Shown here: in pieces, positions 33,782-40,003 of the stretch
How the letters are laid out: the number at the start of each line of letters is the position of its first letter
How positions within the stretch are numbered: position 1 is the stretch's first letter
Assembly (NCBI GenBank): GCA_945901935.1
Contig: CAMDLX010000010.1
Span: 1 to 40,003 of the forward strand
Direction of reading: 5' to 3'
Length of the DNA: 40,003 nt
DNA from: Bifidobacterium breve
GTDB lineage: Bacteria > Actinomycetota > Acidimicrobiia > Acidimicrobiales > Microtrichaceae
Notes under the pieces: generated by a model
Database searches by the model: none
Seen by the model: only the letters and a program-made list of their open reading frames with translations
Told to the model about the DNA's origin: nothing
Position numbers and translations under genes: made by a program

Positions 33782-35165
33782 CTATCCCTACGCCGAACGT
33801 TTCACTGTCAATCGCCAATTGCCCGAGCACGGAAGAGACCGTTCAGAGATTCTGGCGGAGCTTCAGCAGATGGCTGTCGAGGAAGATACTTCTTGGGAGA
33901 CCGGCCAAGTCTCTGGCTCGTACTACTGCGGAGACCGTGAGCACTACGACTACATGACCAAGGCCTTCGGCTTGTTTGGTCACGTCAACGCACTGCAGCG
34001 AGATGTCTGTCCCAGCGCTACAAAGTTCGAGGGCGAGATCATTGCGATGACGCTCGATATGTTGCATGCCGAGGCTGTGACTGACACAACACCCGCTGGC
34101 ATTGTCACAAGCGGTGGCACGGCCAGCATCACACACGCCATGCTGGCCTACCGGGAGCAAGCTCGCGATGACCGCGGCATCATTCACCCCAACGTGGTGA
34201 AGCCCGAAAGCGCGCATGCGGCTTTCGATAAGGCTTGTCACCTGTTTGGCATTGAGCTTCGCGTTGCCCCGATCAACCCAGAGACGGGCATTGTTGAGTT
34301 AGATGCAGTGGCCAACCTGATGGATGATCAGACCATTGCAATCGTCGGATCGGCTTGCACCTATGGCCATGGCGTGGTTGACCCGATAGCCGAGCTTGGG
34401 CAACTGGCGCTGAGCAATGGAACCGGCCTGCATGTAGACGGCTGTCTCGGCGGGTTCATCCTGCCATGGGGACAAGAACTGGGATACGACATCCCGTTGT
34501 TCGACTTCCGGGTCCCAGGAGTGACCAGCATCAGCGCCGATATTCACAAGTACGGCTACGGCTTGAAGGGGTCTTCTGTACTTGCCGTTCGGGACAAGGC
34601 CTTGCGCAACTCGCAGTACTTCTATCTGACCGATTGGACTGGTGGAAAGTACTGCTCACCGGGCATGGACGGCTCTCGTTCGCTTGGTCTGCTCGCAGCA
34701 ACATGGGCTTCCATGGTTGCCTACGGCAAGGACGGCTACATGTCGCACGCCAAAGCAATCTTCTCTACGGCCGACAAAATGAAGGCCGCCGTCAACTCGC
34801 ATTCTGAGCTGCGGATCATCGGCGCTCCAACCTTCTGCTTCGCTTTCACCTCCGATCTGTTCGACATCTATCACGTCAATGACTTCATGCGGTTGCGAGG
34901 GTGGAGGTTCAACGGGCAGCAGTACCCCAACTCGATCCACATGGCGGTGACAGGACCACAAACCCAGCCGGGACTGGCCGAGAAGTTCGCTGCCGACCTA
35001 GACGAGGCAGTGCAGTACGGGATCGAACGCAAGGACGAACCAGCAGGAAGCGCTGCGATCTACGGCGGAGTCAGCGGCGGAATCACTGACGAAGTCGACG
35101 AGTTCATCAAGGTGGTTATGGCCGACATGATGGACACCCAACAATCGCTCCCGCCACTGGTCTGA
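33774..35165 (+). CDS. PLP-dependent lyase/decarboxylase, sphingosine-1-phosphate lyase-like
   Basis: 463 residues of the group II decarboxylase fold (type I PLP). The cofactor lysine is K259 in SADIHKYGYGLKGSSVL; VTSGGTAS (111-118) holds the PLP phosphate loop and VDGCLGGF (221-228) the Asp that contacts the pyridine N. VSGSYYCGD near the start and GGKYCSPGMDGSR (290-302) match the sphingosine-1-phosphate lyase branch more than glutamate decarboxylases. That branch cleaves phosphorylated long-chain bases to an aldehyde and phosphoethanolamine. The eukaryotic membrane anchor is missing, as usual in bacteria. A kinase gene directly upstream would fit a phosphorylated substrate, but an FGGY enzyme is not a known lipid kinase. 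Substrate unknown. Confidence 0.8.
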   Translation: MSDYPYAERFTVNRQLPEHGRDRSEILAELQQMAVEEDTSWETGQVSGSYYCGDREHYDYMTKAFGLFGHVNALQRDVCPSATKFEGEIIAMTLDMLHAEAVTDTTPAGIVTSGGTASITHAMLAYREQARDDRGIIHPNVVKPESAHAAFDKACHLFGIELRVAPINPETGIVELDAVANLMDDQTIAIVGSACTYGHGVVDPIAELGQLALSNGTGLHVDGCLGGFILPWGQELGYDIPLFDFRVPGVTSISADIHKYGYGLKGSSVLAVRDKALRNSQYFYLTDWTGGKYCSPGMDGSRSLGLLAATWASMVAYGKDGYMSHAKAIFSTADKMKAAVNSHSELRIIGAPTFCFAFTSDLFDIYHVNDFMRLRGWRFNGQQYPNSIHMAVTGPQTQPGLAEKFAADLDEAVQYGIERKDEPAGSAAIYGGVSGGITDEVDEFIKVVMADMMDTQQSLPPLV

Positions 35166-35193
35166 TCTCTCGGACTGAACGGACTACCTGTAA

Positions 35194-36234
35194 ATGTCCC
35201 AGCACCCTGTTCTGCAAACTGTTTCACTCGGCCCGCAGTGGCCAACCATTGATCCATTCCTATTCTGCGCGCATCACGATGATGCCTACCCCGAGGGCAA
35301 CGCCGAGTTCGGCCCAGCGGCTTCGCTCGAGGGACGGCAGATGGGGTCTGACTTTGCGGGCAAGGACGGCTGGCGGATGTACCACGGGTCATCCGTTCCT
35401 GGGTTCCCGCAGCATCCTCACCGCGGGTTCGAGACCGTAACGTTTGTTCGCAAGGGCTTGATTGACCACTCAGACTCACTTGGTGCCGCTGCCAGATTCG
35501 GTGCAGGAGATGTGCAGTGGCTCACTGCCGGAAACGGGATTGTGCACTCGGAGATGTTTCCGCTGCTCAGCCCCAGCAGCCCGAATCCAGCTGAGTTGTT
35601 TCAGATTTGGCTGAACCTGCCAGCCGAAGACAAGTTGGTGGAGCCGCACTTCACCATGTTGTGGAATCACCAGATTCCGCGTGTGGAGTTCTCCGACTCT
35701 GCGGGGCTCACCACAGAGGTCACGGTCATTACAGGAGCTGTCCCCAACAACAGTTGCGAACCGCCACAACCGCCTCCCAACTCGTGGGCAGCGCGGGCTG
35801 ACTCAGATGTTGCGATCTGGTCGATCCGCATGCAGGCTGGCGCAAGCTGGACCTTGCCGGCAGCGCTTGGGCCAGACACGGCGAGAATCTTGTATTTCTT
35901 CGAGGGCACCTCGCTGACCGTCGCGGACGAGCAGTACCAGTCAGATACGGGCCTCGCTATTGCTTCGGACTGCGAGATTGAATTGGTTGCAGGTGCACAA
36001 GCAGTGGAGCTTTTATTGCTGCAAGGTCGACCAATCGGCCAACCAGTCGCGCAACACGGTCCCTTTGTTATGAACACCCGAGCCGAACTTGAGCAGGCCT
36101 TCGAGGACTACCGGCGCACTGAGTTTGGTGGATGGCCGTGGCCAGAGGATGGTCCGGTTCACGGAGCAGAACCCAAGCGCTTCGCTCGCCATACAGACGG
36201 CCGAGTCGAAGAGCCAGATACTCATTCAGCGTAA
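35194..36234 (+). CDS. Pirin family protein
   Basis: 346 residues, longer than the roughly 230-300 usual. The N-terminal cupin has the metal ligands H74, H76, H118 and E120 (FPQHPHRGFETVTFVRKG and GNGIVHSEMF). The C-terminal cupin is recognisable but degenerate. Bacterial pirins include quercetin dioxygenases and enzyme regulators, so the role is open. It follows the PLP enzyme by 28 bases on the same strand and may belong to its operon. Its stop overlaps the end of the convergent methyltransferase gene by 9 bases. Confidence 0.88.
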   Translation: MSQHPVLQTVSLGPQWPTIDPFLFCAHHDDAYPEGNAEFGPAASLEGRQMGSDFAGKDGWRMYHGSSVPGFPQHPHRGFETVTFVRKGLIDHSDSLGAAARFGAGDVQWLTAGNGIVHSEMFPLLSPSSPNPAELFQIWLNLPAEDKLVEPHFTMLWNHQIPRVEFSDSAGLTTEVTVITGAVPNNSCEPPQPPPNSWAARADSDVAIWSIRMQAGASWTLPAALGPDTARILYFFEGTSLTVADEQYQSDTGLAIASDCEIELVAGAQAVELLLLQGRPIGQPVAQHGPFVMNTRAELEQAFEDYRRTEFGGWPWPEDGPVHGAEPKRFARHTDGRVEEPDTHSA

Positions 36235-37491
36235 CGGCAAGACCCGGGCAAAAATCGCCTTGAGGTATGCCCCTTGCGGGAAGGTATCGGGGTGATCGAT
36301 TGCGTGCGTGGTGTGACTGATTCCATCAAGCTGAACGCCAGATCGATACGCAGCATCACCCACTGACTCCATGAATTGTTCAGAGGTGACTCGGGCCGAG
36401 CAAGAGGCCTGCACCAACATGCCTCCAGAGTTCAGAAGCCTGACCGCCAACTCTGTCAACTTGCCATAGGCACGCAGGGCGCCATCGATCTGATCCTGCT
36501 TTGAGGCAAACGAGGGTGGGTCGACAATGACCATGTCAAAGAGCCTGCCGGCCTCGATCATTTGAGACATGACAGTCATGGCATCACCAACGGAGACTTG
36601 GTGAGTGCAAGCGCGCACGGCTGCACGCCCTGCGTTTCGAGCCATATTGCGCTTGGCTGAATCAATTGCTGCAGCGCTGATATCGACGCTGTGGACTAAT
36701 GCTGCCGCACCAGCAGCAGCGTTCACCGAGAACCCGCCTGTGCAGCAGTACACATCAAGCACGCGAGAACCTTGGGCTAGCGAACGAACCCGCGCACGGT
36801 TGTCGCGCTGATCCAAGAAGAACCCTGTCTTCTGACCGTGGATAACATCAGCTTCAAATCGCAGATCATTTTCGATGAAGGCAACAGCCTGTTCTGGTAG
36901 CTCTCCGAACAGGGCTACGCCGTCTCTCAGCGCAGTGCCACGGAACAGGAATTGCTGTCCAGGATTCTGCAAGCCTCTAGCTAAACGCAACACCACTGCG
37001 GTTGGGTCAAATACCTCGGCGATGCTGCTGAGAATTTGTTCGAGATGAGGGAACCAGGCTGCGCTATACAGCTTGAGGACATAGGTATCGGCGTAGCGGT
37101 CAAGCACCAAACCGGGCAGCGAATCATTCTCGCCGTGAACGCAGCGGTAACCCGTCGTATGGGTTGGATCGAATGCGCCGAGGCGCAGTTCCTGGGCGGC
37201 GCTCAGACGCTGCGTCCAGAAAGAAGAATCAATCTGAACAGGCTTTCCATGGTGAAGAATCTTGATACTGATTGCCGAGTCTGGGTCATAGAGCCCAATC
37301 GCCATGAACTCACGGCGCTCATCAAAGATCACGGCAAGGTCGCCCGCCTTACCGCCGGGCTTGAGCGAGGTGATTGAGTTGTTGAATACCCAAGGATGAC
37401 CGCCGCGAATCTGCCGAGCAGCATCTTTGGTAACTCGCACGGCCAAGCGGTCGACTGCTGCGGTCTGGGTAACTGGCTCGCTCTGGCTCAT
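36226..37491 (-). CDS. Class I SAM-dependent 23S rRNA methyltransferase, RlmI/RlmK-like
   Basis: 421 residues from MSQSEPVTQTAAVDRLAVRV, 13 bases past the tetR-like stop; a longer open frame upstream would overlap that gene. The N-terminal PUA-type RNA-binding domain (KDAARQIRGGHPWVFNNSIT) leads to QKTGFFLDQRDNRA, SAM motif I VLDVYCCTGGFSVNAAAGA and motif IV DMVIVDPPSF, with SCSARVTSEQF near the end. The family modifies a cytosine C5 in 23S rRNA. A Cys is in SCSARV as in m5C enzymes of this group. Assignment of the exact site (RlmI) is inference. Confidence 0.87.
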   Translation of the reverse strand: MSQSEPVTQTAAVDRLAVRVTKDAARQIRGGHPWVFNNSITSLKPGGKAGDLAVIFDERREFMAIGLYDPDSAISIKILHHGKPVQIDSSFWTQRLSAAQELRLGAFDPTHTTGYRCVHGENDSLPGLVLDRYADTYVLKLYSAAWFPHLEQILSSIAEVFDPTAVVLRLARGLQNPGQQFLFRGTALRDGVALFGELPEQAVAFIENDLRFEADVIHGQKTGFFLDQRDNRARVRSLAQGSRVLDVYCCTGGFSVNAAAGAAALVHSVDISAAAIDSAKRNMARNAGRAAVRACTHQVSVGDAMTVMSQMIEAGRLFDMVIVDPPSFASKQDQIDGALRAYGKLTELAVRLLNSGGMLVQASCSARVTSEQFMESVGDAAYRSGVQLDGISHTTHAIDHPDTFPQGAYLKAIFARVLPLR

Positions 37492-37504
37492 AGCAACAAC
37501 ACTC

Positions 37505-38152
37505 TCACTTCGAGCGAGAGTGCACTGCTTTCGGCTGCACTGCTTTCTGGGGTTTCTTAGGCAGGTGCCGGAGACCCATCCATGACAGCGCAGAGATATG
37601 TGAAGCAACTTCGTCGGCCGACATTTTGGGGTTATCCACCCACCATTGACCCACAAAAGTGACCATACCGATCAAGCTCTGCGCATAGATGGGTGCCGCT
37701 TTGGGGTCGTAGCCCGCACGCTTGAATTCTTCGGTAAAGACGTTGCCAACCCGAAACCCCACCTCTGCCAACAAGTTGGCTAGGCCGCTCTTCGTAGGCG
37801 AATCGCGAGACAGCACGGCGAACCCATCGGGGCGTTCCTCCACGTATTTCATAAAGGCAAGCGCCGCCCCTTCAATACGCTCGCGAGGAGGCCCAGTGGA
37901 GATGGCTACCGAGATGTGCTCGATCACGTAGTCCATCTCTCGATCCACGATGACTGCGTACAGGCCCTCTTTGCCACCAAAGTGTTCATAGATGATGGGC
38001 TTCGAGATTTTGGCCCGCTCGGCAATTTCTTCGACCGAGGTTGCCTCAAAACCCTTCTCGGCGAAGACCTTTCTGCCAACCTCAACAAGTTGATTTCTTC
38101 GCTCTCCGGCAGACAGCCGGGTGCGTGTGCCATCTGCCATAGCGACAACCAT
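37505..38152 (-). CDS. TetR-family transcriptional repressor
   Basis: 215 residues; a second Met four codons in (38140) could also start it, as a leaderless mRNA. The N-terminal helix-turn-helix is VGRKVFAEKGFEATSVEEIA, ERAKISKPIIYEHFGGKEGL. The C-terminal ligand domain ends with a basic tail (PKKPQKAVQPKAVHSRSK). It lies divergent to a fatty-acid desaturase, and four palindromic sites fill the gap beginning 2 bases from its start. So it very likely represses itself and the desaturase. The ligand may be an acyl-CoA or another lipid, by analogy to TetR regulators of lipid genes; this is inferred. Confidence 0.9.
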   Translation of the reverse strand: MVVAMADGTRTRLSAGERRNQLVEVGRKVFAEKGFEATSVEEIAERAKISKPIIYEHFGGKEGLYAVIVDREMDYVIEHISVAISTGPPRERIEGAALAFMKYVEERPDGFAVLSRDSPTKSGLANLLAEVGFRVGNVFTEEFKRAGYDPKAAPIYAQSLIGMVTFVGQWWVDNPKMSADEVASHISALSWMGLRHLPKKPQKAVQPKAVHSRSK

Positions 38153-38153
38153 A

Positions 38154-38212
38154 CTACGATGGCGTAGGTTACGTCATGGTAAGTTACGATGCAGTAAGCT
38201 ACGCAAAAGTAA
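38154..38212. promoter_or_regulatory. Array of four TetR-type operators, 15-bp period
   Basis: Four 14-bp palindromes YTAC-N6-GTAR sit at 38154 (ctacgatggcgtag), 38169 (ttacgtcatggtaa), 38184 (ttacgatgcagtaa) and 38199 (ctacgcaaaagtaa). Each is separated from the next by one base, so the phase is exactly 15 bp. They span the whole core of the divergent promoter region of the TetR gene and the desaturase. Confidence 0.85.
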
Positions 38213-38269
38213 CCAAACTGCGACACCACGAATCTGACCGTCAAGAATCCCTGACATCTGAGGAACGCC

Positions 38270-39322
38270 ATGACTGATTACATGACTCCCCCAACGACCG
38301 AAGAAACCCGCAAGCAGATCAAAGCTGACCTGCCTGCTGACACCTTTGAGCGTCAACCACAGCGAGCGCTGTGGTTCATTCCGCTTGTTGCGACAGCGCT
38401 CGCAGCCGGCACCGCCATCATCGTTGTGCGGCCGCCTTGGTATCTCTGCGTGCTGCTTGGACTGGTCATGGGTCAGTGCTTTGCGTCAATGGGATTCTTG
38501 TCGCACGAGGTACTCCATGGTTCAGTCGTTAAATCCAAGGGTCTGCAGTACTTTCTGGGCTACTTAGGGTTCGCACCCATGCTGGTATCCCCCTCGCTCT
38601 GGCGGGTCTGGCATAACCAGATTCACCATGGAAAAACCAATATGGGCAACTCCGATCCAGACAGTTTTGGAACTGTTTCAAGATTCGAAAAGGCACCCTC
38701 CACTCGCTTTGTGGCCCGCCTAGCACCCGGATCAAGGCACTGGTCGAGCGTGTTTTTCTTCGCTTACTGGTTCACTTTCCACGGCCAAGTCGTTCTGTGG
38801 ATTCAGGCCAAGTACATGCGAACCTTTGCTCGATTCAATCGCCGCCGAGCCATCATCGATAGCGCTGTCTGCCTAGCCTTGTGGATCACCGTAGGTATCT
38901 TGGCGGGACCGTTCTACTCCCTGTTCGTCATCGCAATTCCCGTGATGCTGACTAACGCTCTGGTCATGGGCTACATCGCCACCAACCACTTCATGCGGCC
39001 GATGACCAAGTCGAATGACCCGATCGAGAACTCGATGAGTGTGACCACACTGCCGATCATTGACCGCTTGCACTTCAATTTCAGCCACCATGTTGAGCAT
39101 CATCTGTTCCCCAATATGAGCGCAAAGCATGCGCCTCGCCTGCGGACCTGGCTTGAAGAGAACGAGAACGATCGTTACGTAACGCCAAACCATGCATTTG
39201 CTATTGCATACCTGTATCGCACCCCTCGCGTGTACCTAGATGCGACAACCTTGTGCGATCCAGAGGACCCCAAGGGCCCCTACCAAGCAGACACCCGCCA
39301 GTTGGCCGAGATTCTTCATTAA
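38270..39322 (+). CDS. Membrane fatty-acid desaturase
   Basis: 350 residues. The diiron His boxes are complete: HEVLHG (79-84), HNQIHH (115-120) and HHVEHH (273-278), with H240 in ATNHF before the third. Hydrophobic segments at 35-54, 58-75 and around 200-237 fit a membrane enzyme. It introduces a double bond into acyl chains with O2 and electrons. The boxes match acyl-lipid or acyl-CoA desaturases; regioselectivity cannot be told. GAGGA lies 6 bases before the ATG. It is divergent to and probably repressed by the TetR protein. Confidence 0.9.
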   Translation: MTDYMTPPTTEETRKQIKADLPADTFERQPQRALWFIPLVATALAAGTAIIVVRPPWYLCVLLGLVMGQCFASMGFLSHEVLHGSVVKSKGLQYFLGYLGFAPMLVSPSLWRVWHNQIHHGKTNMGNSDPDSFGTVSRFEKAPSTRFVARLAPGSRHWSSVFFFAYWFTFHGQVVLWIQAKYMRTFARFNRRRAIIDSAVCLALWITVGILAGPFYSLFVIAIPVMLTNALVMGYIATNHFMRPMTKSNDPIENSMSVTTLPIIDRLHFNFSHHVEHHLFPNMSAKHAPRLRTWLEENENDRYVTPNHAFAIAYLYRTPRVYLDATTLCDPEDPKGPYQADTRQLAEILH

Positions 39323-39381
39323 TATTTCACTGCCCTGATTGGGCTTGCCGCACCTAGATGGGGCGCAGATACCATGTGAGG

Positions 39382-40003
39382 ATGAAACGCTGCTTCCTCT
39401 TCTTTGCAACCCTTCTGGCAGTTCTGATTTCGATCCCCGCTCTGGCCTCGGCTCATAGCGAGGAAGGCGAAGTGAGTCTTACTAAGGCCGATCAAACCGG
39501 TCCGACAACCGTCTACATCCAAGCTGGGGTTGTCTACAAGAGCGACGGGCACTTGGCTGAAGATGCCCAAGTAAGTGCGACACTCAGCAGTGCATCGGGA
39601 GCAACGGTAGGGCCGACAGTCCTCACCCCCGGCGACTCAACCGGAGCGGAGAGCGCCGGCGTAACAGACGCCCTTTATGGAGCAACCGTTGAGTTGCCTT
39701 CCGCCGGCGAATGGTCCATTTCTCTCACCTCGCAGAACCCATCGGCCCAGACTGACGCCCAATTCACTTTGGCAGATTCCTTCGATCCCACAAGCGTTAC
39801 ATCAGAACCTGCGACGCTTGGCGAGGCTACCGCCACAGGCGAGATAGCCGCAGAAGATCAGGATCAGGCAGACAATGCGGAACTTCTTACTTCAGCAGCC
39901 GAGGAAGAGCAGGGGGCCAAAGAGGAAGATAACCGAGTGCTCAACCTCTATCTCATTGTCGGAGCAGCAATAGGGTTTGTGCTCTCGATGGGCCTCGTGT
40001 GGA
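39382..40003 (+). CDS. Exported protein with C-terminal membrane segment (3' end outside window)
   Basis: 207 codons lie in the window, with no stop before the edge. Residues 1-24 are a signal peptide (MKRCFLFFATLLAVLISIPA, cleavage after ASA). Cleavage would leave His25 as the mature N-terminus (HSEEGEVSLT). A beta-rich domain of about 100 residues resembles YtkA/CopC-like folds (GVVYKSDGHLAEDAQVSATL, STGAESAGV, LPSAGEWSISLTSQNP). An acidic linker (AEDQDQADNAE, EEEQGAKEED) leads to a hydrophobic helix YLIVGAAIGFVLSMGLV. It probably is a periplasm-facing anchored protein. A copper role is only a guess. Confidence 0.7.
   Translation, partial: MKRCFLFFATLLAVLISIPALASAHSEEGEVSLTKADQTGPTTVYIQAGVVYKSDGHLAEDAQVSATLSSASGATVGPTVLTPGDSTGAESAGVTDALYGATVELPSAGEWSISLTSQNPSAQTDAQFTLADSFDPTSVTSEPATLGEATATGEIAAEDQDQADNAELLTSAAEEEQGAKEEDNRVLNLYLIVGAAIGFVLSMGLVW

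Noticed and set aside
36226-37656. Longer start of the RlmI-like gene at 37656
   Set aside because: It would overlap the TetR gene by about 150 bases, and the added residues match no PUA domain; the MSQ start 13 bases after that gene is better.

Overview
The window is chromosomal DNA from a member of the Actinomycetota. EF-Tu, RpoB ([11 protein letters not shown] cluster) and IF1 (reading frame [18 protein letters not shown]) all read as actinobacterial. The IF1 and TruA sequences remind me of the class Acidimicrobiia, but I cannot fix the class without a tree.

From 1 to about 31.8 kb nearly every gene is on the minus strand and forms one large transcription/translation cluster. Read in its own direction it runs: rplJ-rplL, rpoB-rpoC, rpsL-rpsG-fusA, tuf, rpsJ, rplC-D-W-B-rpsS-rplV-rpsC-rplP-rpmC-rpsQ-rplN-X-E-rpsN-H-rplF-R-rpsE-rpmD-rplO-secY-adk, infA-rpmJ-rpsM-K-D-rpoA-rplQ-truA, a SAM methyltransferase gene, then rplM-rpsI, which is cut by the window edge. 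Order and tight spacing are those of the str, S10, spc and alpha operons. Sub-operon boundaries are visible. There are terminator hairpins after tuf and rpoC, and sigma70-type promoters before rplM, infA, rplC, rpsL and rpoB. An L10-type leader precedes rplJ. The usual map gene between adk and infA is missing, and rplK-rplA do not precede rplJ.

From 32.1 kb onward lies an ordinary accessory region. A plus-strand trio encodes an FGGY sugar kinase, a sphingosine-1-phosphate-lyase-like PLP enzyme (8-base overlap) and a pirin. An RlmI-type rRNA methyltransferase and a TetR repressor lie on the minus strand, then a fatty-acid desaturase on the plus strand. The window ends in a partial exported protein with a C-terminal membrane anchor.

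The most notable observations are these. (1) Four operator-like palindromes YTAC-N6-GTAR repeat at exactly 15 bp between the TetR gene and the desaturase. (2) All four Cys of the second zinc site of RpoC (beta prime) are gone. (3) infA, and probably truA, must start at CTG or another rare codon. (4) A 367-base structured leader with its own promoter splits rpsJ from rplC. (5) L22, L10, S3 and L4 carry long acidic tails. (6) Short tandem duplications of 15-20 bp recur in coding, intergenic and operator DNA. No mobile element, CRISPR array, tRNA or rRNA was seen, and I found no clearly new multi-gene system.
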